The notes under the pieces were generated by a model. That model did no database searches, had not been told where the DNA came from, and was given only the letters and a program-made list of their open reading frames with translations. The translations under genes were made by a program, and so were the position numbers. From NCBI GenBank assembly GCA_042408595.1, contig JBHOQX010000104.1, positions 1 through 64,000 of the forward strand: 64,000 nt of DNA, in the 5' to 3' direction. Shown in pieces: positions 23,952 to 32,490 of this stretch; positions within the stretch are counted from its first letter, which is position 1, and every line of letters begins with the position of its first letter. Source of the stretch: JBHOQX01 sp042408595. Its GTDB lineage: Bacteria > Chloroflexota > Chloroflexia > Chloroflexales > Roseiflexaceae.

Positions 23952-25556
23952 TCAGCGTGCTGCATCCGGCTCAAGCACCAAGACCCAATCCCCCTCGGCC
24001 GGTGTGGTGAATCGCTGCGTCTGGCCGTCACCGGCGGCCGCGGCGGGTGCAAAGCCGCCGGTGCGTGGGTCGAACCAGCGGGCGCGCAGGCCCGGTTGCA
24101 GACCGTTCAATTGTAGCGCGATTTCTCGATCCACGGGGATGTAGACCAGCGCCAGGTCGCCCTCGTCGGCCCGCGCAGCGGCAAGGAAGCGGGCCGGGTC
24201 AGCCTCGCCCGGCTGCGCGGCAAGCAGCTCCGGCGCGGGGCGCAGCCGCGGCCAGTCGAACGCGTTGAACAGCGCGGCGAGGTGGGCGACCTGCTCCGCA
24301 CCGGGCATCCGCAGCGCCTCGCGCCACGGCAGCGGCACGCCGGTGCCGTCGTGGGCCTCCGGCGGGCTGGTGCCGTCGTCCCAGCCCCACACGCCGTGGC
24401 CGCCGTAGGTCACACCGGCGGGCGGGGTGATCAGCAGGCTCGAGTATAGCGCCCGGCGCACCATCGCGGGCGTGATGCGCTGGCGGCTCTGGTAGGAGAT
24501 ATGGTACTCGTAGGGCGGCTCCAGATTGATGAACGGCCGCGGCGGGTCGTGCCGCCAGAGCTGCGCTGGCGGCCCGGCGACCAGCCAGCGCAGCGTGTCG
24601 GCGTCGTCGCCATGGCCGCTCTGGTAGCCGATGATGTCCAGCCATGCCTCGTCGCGGAACTCATCGAACGGGATGCTCATGCCGCACGGGTGCAGGGAGA
24701 CGGGCGCGTGCGGCCCGCCGCCGAAGACCGCGCGCCCGATGCGCCGCCAGCGCTCCGCGTTTGCGCCATGGTAATTGCCGTCGCCATTCAGAATCCAGAC
24801 CACGTGATGGGCGCCCCAGCGCGCGACCATGTAGCGCGCCAGGAGCACGGCCTGGTCTTCGGGCAGGGTGTAGCCAGGGTTCAGCGTATTGAGCGCCGGG
24901 TCGCTCCACTGCGCGGCCCAAAGCAACACCGGCGCCGCCAGCAGCCCGGCGCGATTGATCGCCTCCAGCCGGGCATCGAGCCGCTGGTAGAACGCCGGAT
25001 CGACCGCGATGCGCTCGCGGCCGGTGAAGGCCACGCGCCCCTCGCGGTCGCCCCTGGATGCGGCGAGCCACTGAGTCGTCACCCATTGCACGGCGGTGAA
25101 TCCCTGCCGCACCCGCTCGCGCAGGTAATCGTCCCACTCGTCGTCGCTGGCGCGCAGCGGGCCATTCCAGGCGGTGTCGGCCAGCCAGAGGAACGGCGTG
25201 CCGTCGGCGTGGGCCAGGTGGCGGCGGCTCGCGGCGAGCCCGACCGGGCCGTGCTGCCCGAATCGCCCCGCACCGTGCGCCTCGCCGCAGGTGAAGGTGC
25301 CGGAGTGGCCGTGCAGGCCGGTGTTCGCGGCATCCGAGCAGATGGTGGTGTAGGCCCATGGGCCCGGCGTATCCGGCATGAAGCGGACACGCCAGGTCGT
25401 TCCGCCGTCCCAGAAGCCATCGACCGTCCGTTCCTGCCCGCCCGGCCCGCGGAAGGTGACGCGCAACGTGGCGTCCTGCAGCGGGTTGTCGTAGTCGGTC
25501 GCGCTCGTGAAGGCGCGCTCGAAGCGGCCCCAGCGCGGTACAATTGTTTCGGTCAT
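23952..25556 (-). CDS. DUF5060/DUF4038 family glycoside hydrolase (apiosidase-like)
   Basis: 534 residues. The N-terminal beta domain (about 1-100, RWGRFERAFTSATDYDNP) is of the DUF5060 type. A DUF4038 TIM barrel follows: HLAHADGTPFLWLADTAWNG near 110, GFTAVQWVTTQW near 150, HHVVWILNGDGNYHG near 260, FINLEPPYEY near 345 (candidate acid) and GHGVWGWDDG near 385. A small C-terminal beta domain ends the protein. Characterised DUF4038 enzymes include apiosidases, so release of a pentose is plausible but not proven. No signal peptide is seen, suggesting action on imported oligosaccharide. Start at 25556 (MTETIV). Confidence 0.8.
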   Translation of the reverse strand: MTETIVPRWGRFERAFTSATDYDNPLQDATLRVTFRGPGGQERTVDGFWDGGTTWRVRFMPDTPGPWAYTTICSDAANTGLHGHSGTFTCGEAHGAGRFGQHGPVGLAASRRHLAHADGTPFLWLADTAWNGPLRASDDEWDDYLRERVRQGFTAVQWVTTQWLAASRGDREGRVAFTGRERIAVDPAFYQRLDARLEAINRAGLLAAPVLLWAAQWSDPALNTLNPGYTLPEDQAVLLARYMVARWGAHHVVWILNGDGNYHGANAERWRRIGRAVFGGGPHAPVSLHPCGMSIPFDEFRDEAWLDIIGYQSGHGDDADTLRWLVAGPPAQLWRHDPPRPFINLEPPYEYHISYQSRQRITPAMVRRALYSSLLITPPAGVTYGGHGVWGWDDGTSPPEAHDGTGVPLPWREALRMPGAEQVAHLAALFNAFDWPRLRPAPELLAAQPGEADPARFLAAARADEGDLALVYIPVDREIALQLNGLQPGLRARWFDPRTGGFAPAAAAGDGQTQRFTTPAEGDWVLVLEPDAAR

Positions 25557-25584
25557 GCGATGCTCGACTTCCTGCAGCAATGCG

Positions 25585-25667
25585 GGCGGTCAGACGGTCC
25601 GATGGCCAGATAGCCAGATCGATGTTCTGGGATCTCTGACTGCCTGGTGTTCGACCGTCTGACCGCC
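25585..25667. repeat. 15-bp perfect inverted repeat between glycosidase and binding-protein genes
   Basis: GGCGGTCAGACGGTC (25585-25599) is mirrored by GACCGTCTGACCGCC (25653-25667) around 53 bases of CCAGATAG-type filler. Transcribed from the minus strand it would fold just after the binding-protein stop, where a hairpin could limit read-through or protect the 3' end. Confidence 0.65.
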
Positions 25668-25677
25668 TTCACAAGGG

Positions 25678-27291
25678 CTACTTCCCGTTCGCCTTGGCCC
25701 ATGCGTCGATCTGCCGCTGCACCTCGGCGATGATTGTATCGATACCCGCATTCTTCAGCTTGGCCTTGTATTCAGCCAGCTTGCCGTCGATATCATCGAC
25801 CATGCCGCGGTTGAGCGCTTCATACTCTTTCGCGACGGTGTTGACCTGTGCGATCTCGTTTTGTACTGGTTTCGGATCGAAGGTGAAACCCATGACTGGC
25901 GAGATATCCGCCTCGGCGATCCCCTTATCGATCCGGTCCCAGACGCCGATATCGGTCGGGTCGGTCAGATACAGGTTGCGCCGATCGCCGAACTCCCAGT
26001 AGGCATTCGGCAGCCAGGTGTTGGTGTCGGCGGTCACGCCGTCGGGCATGCCGATGACCTTGTTCGCCTTGTCCTTCCAGACCCAGTGCTTACCCTCGAT
26101 GCCGTAGTTCAGCAGGTTGTAGATATCTGGATTCTGGTTGACCTCCTCGATGAACTTGACCGCCAGGTCCGGGTGCTTCGACGTTGTGCAGACAGCGTAG
26201 CCTGTGCGGCCGATCCCGGTGGTCAGGAGGGTCCTTTGCTGCAGGTGAGCCGTATAGATCGGCACGCCGGCCCACTCGGTGTCAGCCATCGCCTTGGTCG
26301 AGAAGTCGCCGGTAGCCGGGAACATGAACGCGGCGAATTTGAGCGCAGCCCGCTTGGCGCTCATGTCGTTGTCGGGGATGATATCCTTGAGCAGGTAGCC
26401 CTTGTTGTACCAGCGCTTCGCAAGCTCCAACGCCTGACGGTATTCCGGTGTGTCGAGAACGAGCTGTACCTTGCGGCTGGTGTCGCCAACTTTCACGCCC
26501 AGCAGGCTGCCACCGCGCCCACTGCCGATCGACTCGTCGATTGGATCGTAGCCGTAGTAGGTTGGATACCAGAACTGGCCCCAGTAGTCCGATGACAGCA
26601 GCGGCGTGACGTCCTTTTCGTTCTTGACGATTTGGTCGAAGTACGGCTCCCAGTCCTCCCATCGCTTGGTGTTCTTCCAGTCGAACTTGTACTTTTCGAT
26701 CAGGTCGGAGCGCGCCCAGAAGCCGGCGTAGCTCGTCCAGCCGGTGTAGTTGATCGCATTATAAATCTTGCCGTTGACGCGGGCTGCGTCCCACCACTCC
26801 GGCTTCAGCCGCTTCCACAAATTCGGTGCATACTGCGGCAGCAGATCGTCGAGTGGAGCGAGTCCGCCGGTTGCGACGGCCGGGATGTAGGGGACGAAGC
26901 CGCTGACCGAGATCAGGTCGCACGGCTCACCACCCTGCAGAATCAGTTGAATCTTTTGGGCCGCCTCGGTGAAGCCGTACGGATGGAGCTTGAGCTTGGC
27001 GCCGATCTTTGGCACGAGGATCGCGTTGATAGCCTCCTCTACCATCGCCTGGTCTTTCAGGGCATTGGCGTTCTGGCTCGCGGCGAAGTGATACTCGAGC
27101 ACGGGCACCTCGCCGCTGGCGGCGGGGGTGGCCGTGACCTGAGCCGCTGCCGCGGCGGTCGGTTGAGTACCGGGCGCGATGGTCGACCGCTGGGCTGGAG
27201 TTGCGGGTGCGCCGCCGCAGGCAGAAAGGACGAATGCGAGCACGGCGATAAGCGCCATCCAGGCTGTGGGCATCTTGGTTCGGGTAGACAT
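25678..27291 (-). CDS. Extracellular solute-binding lipoprotein (LplA type)
   Basis: 537 residues. Signal peptide ending LAFVLSACGG (lipobox Cys about 25), a Pro/Thr/Ala linker, then a family 1 solute-binding fold of the LplA/YtcQ type, larger than MalE-type proteins. Markers are LKLHPYGFTEAAQKIQLIL near 100 and WVWKDKANKVIGMPDG near 405. It pairs with the YteP/LplC-type permeases encoded immediately upstream (28394-29374 and 27454-28350). Such systems import oligosaccharides or uronides. AAGGAGA precedes the ATG. It uses noticeably less GC-extreme codons than the flanking genes. Confidence 0.9.
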   Translation of the reverse strand: MSTRTKMPTAWMALIAVLAFVLSACGGAPATPAQRSTIAPGTQPTAAAAAQVTATPAASGEVPVLEYHFAASQNANALKDQAMVEEAINAILVPKIGAKLKLHPYGFTEAAQKIQLILQGGEPCDLISVSGFVPYIPAVATGGLAPLDDLLPQYAPNLWKRLKPEWWDAARVNGKIYNAINYTGWTSYAGFWARSDLIEKYKFDWKNTKRWEDWEPYFDQIVKNEKDVTPLLSSDYWGQFWYPTYYGYDPIDESIGSGRGGSLLGVKVGDTSRKVQLVLDTPEYRQALELAKRWYNKGYLLKDIIPDNDMSAKRAALKFAAFMFPATGDFSTKAMADTEWAGVPIYTAHLQQRTLLTTGIGRTGYAVCTTSKHPDLAVKFIEEVNQNPDIYNLLNYGIEGKHWVWKDKANKVIGMPDGVTADTNTWLPNAYWEFGDRRNLYLTDPTDIGVWDRIDKGIAEADISPVMGFTFDPKPVQNEIAQVNTVAKEYEALNRGMVDDIDGKLAEYKAKLKNAGIDTIIAEVQRQIDAWAKANGK

Positions 27292-27453
27292 GGGGCTTCT
27301 CCTTGCAACAGCATTGTTTCTGGTCGAGCCAACATGGATCGACTATGCGTGAACGATCGAGCGCGCACCTCCTTTCAAACCGGCCGTTGTGCGGCAGGCG
27401 CCGTGCGTGCCCTCCGAGGCGCAACGAACGGCGAGCGACAGACTTCCAGCCGG

Positions 27454-28350
27454 TCAATCTCCCTTCACGCTGCCGAGGGTGATACCGCGAACGAAGTACT
27501 GCTGTACGAACAAAAACGAAACAAGCACTGGCCCCATCGCCAGCACCGCCATCGCCATGCGCACCGACTGGAGCGGGGCGGTGATGCCGGATTGCATCGC
27601 GGCATCCTCCAGCACCGAGAGATTGGCAATGATCTTGTACAGCAGATACTGCAGGTTATAGAGGCGTGGGTTGTTAATGAACAGCAGCGAGAGGTATAGA
27701 TCGTTCCAGTAGAACAGGATCGAGAACAGCCCCACCGTAGCGAGGGCTGGCGTCGAGAGTGGCACGACGATTCGGAAGAAGATACGCCACTCGCTCGCGC
27801 CGTCGAGCCGTGCCGCCTCGAGCAGCTCCATCGGCAGCGCCTGGAAGAAGGTCCGTAGCAACAGAACATAGAATGGCAGCACCAACGGCGGCAGGATCAG
27901 CGCGAGCAGGTTGTCTTTCAGGCCGAGGGTACGCGACATCAAGATATAGAATGGCACCAGGCCGGCGTTGAACAAGAGCGGGAAAAAGACGAACCAGGTG
28001 AGCGGTTTGCGCAGGGCGAAGTCGCGCCGTGACAGGGCATAGCCCAGCAGCGCCATCAGCAGCAGGCTGGTCGCCGAACCGACGATTGTCACGAACCCCG
28101 AGATCAGATACGCATGGGCGATCTGCGACGGGTCGCGCAGCAGGTATTGGTACGCGCCGAGGCTGAACTTCGAGGGGATAATACGGTAGCCGTTGTCGAT
28201 CAGCGCGTTCTCTTCCGTAAACGATGCCGAGACGATCAGGATCAGCGGCAGCAGGCATGCCGCGCAGACGCAGATCAGAACAAGGTGGATGAGCGCGCGG
28301 CTGGCCACGCGCCGCGTTCGCGGACGTACCCGGGCTGTCTGCACTGCCAT
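27454..28350 (-). CDS. Carbohydrate ABC permease (LplC/YtcP type)
   Basis: 298 residues, six hydrophobic helices, MalG-like. The coupling loop reads LLEAARLDGASEWRIFFRI near residue 195, and the C-terminus QQYFVRGITLGSVKG is typical. AAGGAG lies eight bases before the ATG at 28350, which decides the start over the upstream ATG at 28374. Forms the channel with the product of 28394-29374. Confidence 0.9.
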   Translation of the reverse strand: MAVQTARVRPRTRRVASRALIHLVLICVCAACLLPLILIVSASFTEENALIDNGYRIIPSKFSLGAYQYLLRDPSQIAHAYLISGFVTIVGSATSLLLMALLGYALSRRDFALRKPLTWFVFFPLLFNAGLVPFYILMSRTLGLKDNLLALILPPLVLPFYVLLLRTFFQALPMELLEAARLDGASEWRIFFRIVVPLSTPALATVGLFSILFYWNDLYLSLLFINNPRLYNLQYLLYKIIANLSVLEDAAMQSGITAPLQSVRMAMAVLAMGPVLVSFLFVQQYFVRGITLGSVKGD

Positions 28351-28393
28351 CGCTCGCTCCTTGGAGTATCGCAAACGCTGCCACGTGCTGATG

Positions 28394-29374
28394 TTAGAAC
28401 AGGGCTTGATCCGGGTCGACGCGCCGGACGATCCAGTTTGCCAGAACGATCAGTACAAAGCCGGCAACTGCCTGGAACAGCCCCGCTGCCGACGCCATGT
28501 TGAAGTTGCCAAGGGCAGTCAGCGTACGAAAAACATACGTGTCGATCACGTCGGTAGTGGACAACAGCGAGCCTTGCATGCGCGTCGAGTTGATGAATAG
28601 GTCGAAGTTGGCAAAGAAGATGCGACCGATCGCCAGTAAGACATTGATGATGATCAGCGGTCGAAGCAGTGGAAGCTGAATATACCGGATCTCTTGCCAC
28701 TTGTTTGCGCCATCGAGCCGCGCTGCTTCGTAATATTCGGGGTTGATTGCGATCAGGCCGGCAAGATAAATAATTGTGTTGAAGCCCACATTATGCCATA
28801 AATTGACAATAACGAGAATGATTGGCCAGTACTGTGGAGAGTTGAACCAATTGACCGGTTTCAGGCCGATTTGCACCAGCCAGCTATTGATGATCCCTGC
28901 GTCGCTGCTAAGAAAAATAAATACAAAGTAGCCAACGATGACATACGAAACAAAGAATGGGAAGAAGAGAATAGATTGATACACTTTAGCAATGAATGAG
29001 TCGATCACTTCGTTGAGTAATAACGCCAGTGTGAGAGCGACTACTAACGTCGATATGATGAAGAGCGCGTTGATGAACAGCGTGTTTCGGATGATCCGCC
29101 AGGCAGTGTCCGTCCCGAACAGAAACTGGAAATTCGAGAAGCCAACCCAGGCGCTGCCCCAGATACCGTGGGCTGCCTTGTAGTCTTTGAATGCAAGCAC
29201 AATGCCGGGCATGGGCATGTATGAGAAGACAAACAGGACACTCAGGCCCGGCAGCGCCATCAGCAGCAGGGCGCCATTGCGTGCAACAAAGCGCCGGAGA
29301 TGCTGCCACAGCGTGCGGCGCGCGGGAGCGTCGGCCTGGCGCGCCGCGCCGGGCGCGACGGTGTTCGTACTCAT
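28394..29374 (-). CDS. Carbohydrate ABC permease (LplB/YteP type)
   Basis: 326 residues with six helices after a 40-residue N-terminal tail. Coupling loop YYEAARLDGANKWQEIRYI near residue 205. It resembles YteP/LplB, the partner of LplC-type permeases. The ATG at 29374 overlaps the stop of the nucleoside hydrolase gene (ATGA), so the two are translationally coupled. No ATPase gene is in the operon, as is usual for this transporter type, which borrows a shared ATPase. Confidence 0.9.
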   Translation of the reverse strand: MSTNTVAPGAARQADAPARRTLWQHLRRFVARNGALLLMALPGLSVLFVFSYMPMPGIVLAFKDYKAAHGIWGSAWVGFSNFQFLFGTDTAWRIIRNTLFINALFIISTLVVALTLALLLNEVIDSFIAKVYQSILFFPFFVSYVIVGYFVFIFLSSDAGIINSWLVQIGLKPVNWFNSPQYWPIILVIVNLWHNVGFNTIIYLAGLIAINPEYYEAARLDGANKWQEIRYIQLPLLRPLIIINVLLAIGRIFFANFDLFINSTRMQGSLLSTTDVIDTYVFRTLTALGNFNMASAAGLFQAVAGFVLIVLANWIVRRVDPDQALF

Positions 29375-30351
29375 CCGTGTGCTCCCGCGGCGGTATGTGT
29401 CACGGTATCCAGCCTGGCGAAAAAGTCCCCGAACACCGCATCGCGTTGCACCCCGTAGGCCTCGCGCATCAGATGCCGCCGTGGGTCGCGGATCCAACCG
29501 AAGCGCGGGCGTGGCTCGTCGCTCTGCGCCAGTACCGGCGTTGGCACAAGCGCGGTCGCGACCCACGCCGGCTCGATCAGCCACGCGAGCGGGGCGATGT
29601 CCCAGATCGGGCGGGAGAGCGCGCCGACGTGCCGGGCGTAGTTCTCGAATTCGTCCGCCAGATAGTCGCCGATCGCGCCGCGCCCACGCACCCGGTTCGC
29701 CACATCCTCGCCGCTGAGCCGCAGGTGCTCGGCGACATTCGCGCAGGGTACCAGCACCAGCGGCACGCCGCAATCCAGCACGGTGCGCGACGCGGCCGGA
29801 TCCTGCCGCAGATTGAATTCGGTCGTGTCGCCATGGCTGTGGGGGTGCCCTGCCAGCCAGACGATCACGATCTTGTCGATGATCGCCGGGCGCAGCCGGA
29901 TGGCCGAGGCGATGTTCGGGATGGCGGCCAGCGCCACGACGTACAGCGGCTCGCCCTCCGGCTGGGCCTCCGCCAGGGCGATCAGGTGCTCGGCAGCCGG
30001 GCTGGCGACCGGCCCGCCGGCGTCGGTCATCCAGCGATCCGCGCCGGTGTAGACCTCCGGCAGCGCCAGGCCGTGTGGCGCGAGCCGTGCCAGGATCGCC
30101 CGCGCGACCTCCGCGCTGAGCGCCATGCCGCGCGCCGGGCTGCCGGAGCGCTCGTTGTCGAAGGGAGCGGCGTAGATCGCCCGCACGTCCAGCCGCTCCG
30201 GCGACAGCAACGCATAGGTGATCGCAAACTGATCGTCGATCTCGTTGTATGGGTCGGTATCGATCACAATCGGCACGCGCCCGCGCGGCGGTTCCAGCCG
30301 CCGCAGCCGTGTGAAGAGCTCGATCTCCGGGAATGTCGCAGACTGGCTCAT
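29371..30351 (-). CDS. Inosine/uridine-type nucleoside hydrolase family protein
   Basis: 326 residues. The calcium-binding signature reads VIDTDPYNEIDDQFAI near residue 28, a variant of DTDPGxDDA with two extra residues. Other landmarks are VALAAIPNIASAI near 132 and IVWLAGHPHSHGDTTEFN near 155. It hydrolyses an N-glycosidic bond in the classical family. In this operon the substrate may be a different pentosyl glycoside. Coupled to the permease downstream, and its start overlaps the epimerase stop by four bases. Confidence 0.83.
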   Translation of the reverse strand: MSQSATFPEIELFTRLRRLEPPRGRVPIVIDTDPYNEIDDQFAITYALLSPERLDVRAIYAAPFDNERSGSPARGMALSAEVARAILARLAPHGLALPEVYTGADRWMTDAGGPVASPAAEHLIALAEAQPEGEPLYVVALAAIPNIASAIRLRPAIIDKIVIVWLAGHPHSHGDTTEFNLRQDPAASRTVLDCGVPLVLVPCANVAEHLRLSGEDVANRVRGRGAIGDYLADEFENYARHVGALSRPIWDIAPLAWLIEPAWVATALVPTPVLAQSDEPRPRFGWIRDPRRHLMREAYGVQRDAVFGDFFARLDTVTHTAAGAHG

Positions 30352-31373
30352 ACCGGTTCTCGCAACGACGACGTTTCCAGCTGCGCGCCGAGCCGCTCCC
30401 AGGCGGCGATCAGCCGGTCCTCGAACGGATCGGCGTCGCTGTCCTCGATGCGCCCGCGCGCGTCCAGCCAGGCGACCATCCGCCGCACTCCCTCATCCCA
30501 GGCGATGGCCGGGCGGAAGTCGAGATCAGCGCGGGCGGCGGCGGTGTCGAAAATATTGTTGAACTGGAAGTTCTCGGCGATGATGCTGGCCCGCTGTGGC
30601 GCGACGCGCGCCAGCACATCGGTCGGGATATGCACCAGTGCCGGCTCCGGCGCGCCGATCGCCGCCGCCACCCGGCGGTGGTAGGTGTCCCACGTCATCC
30701 ATTCCTCGCCGGGGGTGTGGTAGGCCCGGCCGAAGGTGCGCGGCTGGCCCGCCGCGGCGGCAAACGCCCTGGCGACATCCTCGCAGTGGCAGGCGGTCCA
30801 GAGCGAGCTGCCGTCGCCATGGACGATGATCGGCTTGCCCTTGCGCAGCCGGTCGATATAGGCCGTGCCGCCGCCGAATGGGTTGAGCGGGCCGCGCCCC
30901 TCGCCGTAGGTGTAGGCCGGCCGGATGATCGTCACCGGCAAGTCGCCGCGCGCGTGCGCCGCCCGCAGCGTCCGCTCCTGCGCCACCTTGTTGCGGCTGT
31001 AATCGTTCAGCCCGCCGTACGGCTCGTCTTCGACGTACGGATAGCGGGTCGCCGGCTTCTGATAAACATCCACCGTGCTGCAGAAGATGTACTGGCCGAC
31101 CCGCCCACGGAACGCCCGCACGGCGCTCTCGGCATCGCCCGGCTGGTAGCCGACCATGTCGATCACGCAGTCGAACGTGCCGAGGTCGGCCATCTGCCGC
31201 TCGAACACCGGGTAATCGGTACGGTCGCCGTGGATCGTACGCACGCCCGGCGGCGGCGGGTAGAGATCGAGCTGGCCGCGATTATAATGCACGACATCAT
31301 CACCGCGCGCCATAAGCAGGCGGGTCAGGGGGGCGCTGATCAGGCCCGTGCCGCCGATGATGAGAACCTTCAT
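30348..31373 (-). CDS. NAD-dependent epimerase/dehydratase family protein
   Basis: 341 residues, extended SDR. The Rossmann motif GGTGLISAPL (residues 7-16) is followed by VVHYNRGQLDLYPPPPGV, YQPGDAESAVRAF, FCSTVDVYQKP (Ser) and YSRNKVAQE (Tyr-x3-Lys). It belongs with the atypical extended SDRs (CSP41-like/UDP-glucose-epimerase-like). First gene of the minus-strand operon, directly behind the strong promoter at 31422-31449. Start ATG at 31373 at the Rossmann strand; the track-long frame to 31442 would begin inside the promoter. Confidence 0.87.
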   Translation of the reverse strand: MKVLIIGGTGLISAPLTRLLMARGDDVVHYNRGQLDLYPPPPGVRTIHGDRTDYPVFERQMADLGTFDCVIDMVGYQPGDAESAVRAFRGRVGQYIFCSTVDVYQKPATRYPYVEDEPYGGLNDYSRNKVAQERTLRAAHARGDLPVTIIRPAYTYGEGRGPLNPFGGGTAYIDRLRKGKPIIVHGDGSSLWTACHCEDVARAFAAAAGQPRTFGRAYHTPGEEWMTWDTYHRRVAAAIGAPEPALVHIPTDVLARVAPQRASIIAENFQFNNIFDTAAARADLDFRPAIAWDEGVRRMVAWLDARGRIEDSDADPFEDRLIAAWERLGAQLETSSLREPV

Positions 31374-31418
31374 CCCTTGCCTCGTCGCAACTGGCGCCGT
31401 ATCTGATGGGGAGTGTAC

Positions 31419-31430
31419 GACATCATACCA
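31419..31430 (-). promoter_or_regulatory. Operator-like repeat 1
   Basis: On the minus strand TGGTATGATGTC, repeated exactly at 31538-31549, 119 bases away. It overlaps the -10 of the minus-strand promoter. A FadR-type regulator gene ends this operon and is the likely binder. Confidence 0.55.
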
Positions 31431-31449
31431 CTCTCTGGCCAATTGTCAA
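31422..31449 (-). promoter_or_regulatory. Promoter of the minus-strand carbohydrate operon
   Basis: Minus strand TTGACA (31449-31444), 16 bases, TATGAT (31427-31422). Start point near 31415, about 40 bases before the epimerase ATG. It has the same hexamers and spacing as the opposite promoter at 31505-31532. Confidence 0.75.
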
Positions 31450-31504
31450 CACAAGACTCTGCCTGCCATCAAACTGACCCATCCGATGGATGAGAAGATG
31501 CCCA

Positions 31505-31532
31505 TTGACAACGAGCCGATTTCACGTATGAT
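31505..31532 (+). promoter_or_regulatory. Promoter of the plus-strand SDR-kinase operon
   Basis: TTGACA (31505-31510), 16 bases, TATGAT (31527-31532). It drives the SDR gene at 31589. The -10 is the left half of the inverted repeat at 31526-31547. Confidence 0.75.
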
Positions 31533-31549
31533 AATCAGACATCATACCA
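31526..31549. promoter_or_regulatory. Operator: perfect inverted repeat over the -10
   Basis: GTATGAT (31526-31532) and ATCATAC (31541-31547) form a 7-8-7 inverted repeat. The right half extends to the 12-base word shared with 31419-31430. A bound regulator would block the plus promoter and could loop to the other site. Confidence 0.6.
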
Positions 31550-31588
31550 ATATCAGCGATCAGCCGCTCGCCTGAGGGAACAACGTCC

Positions 31589-32374
31589 ATGAATGCTGAG
31601 CAACTGCTGTCTCTCTTCTCACTCGACGGCGCGGTCGCCCTGGTGACGGGCGCGAGCGGCGGGATCGGCCGGGCGCTGGCGCAGGGGCTGGCTGCAGCAG
31701 GCGCGACAGTCGCGCTAAACGGGCGCGAGGCGGCGCGGCTGCATGTTGTCGAGCAGGACATCCAGCGCGCTGGCGGCGCTGCCGGTGCCTTTCCGGCGGA
31801 CATCAGCGATCTCGCCACGCACGCGCCGCTCGTGGCGGCGGTTGTCGAGCGCTTCGGCCGGCTGGACATCCTGCTCAACTGCGCCGGGATGAACCGGCGG
31901 ATGCCGATCACCGACATGACGCCGGCGGTGTACGACGAGATCATGGCGACCAACCTGCGCGGGCTCTATTTCCTCAGCCAGGCGGCTGTGCCGCAGATGG
32001 TCCGACAGGGCGGCGGCAAGATCATCAACATCGGCTCGCTCACCTCGGCGATCGGCTTGGCCGACGTGTCGGTCTACGGCATGACCAAGAGCGCGGTGGC
32101 GCAGTTGACCAAAACCATGGCGATCGAGTGGGCCGAGCACAACATCCAGGTGAACTGCCTCTGCCCTGGCTTCTTTGAGACCGAGCTGACCGTGCCGCTG
32201 TGGGGCGATCCGGGCCGCCGGCGCTGGATGCTTGAGCGCATCCCGCTCAGGCGCAGTGGCCAGCCGTCCGATCTGGTCGGCCTCACGATCTACCTGGCGT
32301 CGCCCGCGTCGGATTACACCACCGGGCAGACGTTTTTTGTTGATGGCGGCTTTACTGCCGGGAGCCAGTGGTAG
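31589..32374 (+). CDS. SDR-family oxidoreductase, gluconate 5-dehydrogenase-like
   Basis: 261 residues. TGASGGIG (residues 20-27), NCAG near 93, NIGSLTS near 146 (Ser), YGMTKSA near 159 (Tyr, Lys), and ending TTGQTFFVDGGFTAGSQW. The N-terminal MNAEQLLSLFSLDG and overall length resemble 2-dehydro-3-deoxygluconate 5-dehydrogenase and gluconate 5-dehydrogenase. First gene of the plus arm, about 50 bases after the predicted start point. Confidence 0.9.
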   Translation: MNAEQLLSLFSLDGAVALVTGASGGIGRALAQGLAAAGATVALNGREAARLHVVEQDIQRAGGAAGAFPADISDLATHAPLVAAVVERFGRLDILLNCAGMNRRMPITDMTPAVYDEIMATNLRGLYFLSQAAVPQMVRQGGGKIINIGSLTSAIGLADVSVYGMTKSAVAQLTKTMAIEWAEHNIQVNCLCPGFFETELTVPLWGDPGRRRWMLERIPLRRSGQPSDLVGLTIYLASPASDYTTGQTFFVDGGFTAGSQW

Positions 32375-32490
32375 GCGGGAAAGAACACGGGAAGAGGGGA
32401 ACAAAGGAACAACGAACCCTTGAGGCTGTGCTCATCGTGTTGTCTCGTCGCTCCGTTCTCGCCTATCGTCCACCGAACCCACGGAAGCCT
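32375..32490. repeat. Spacer with GGGAAC/GAACAA low-complexity tract
   Basis: GGGAAGAGGGGAACAAAGGA and neighbouring phrases are the reverse complement of the type seen at 23108-23136. No promoter was recognised. Confidence 0.4.
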
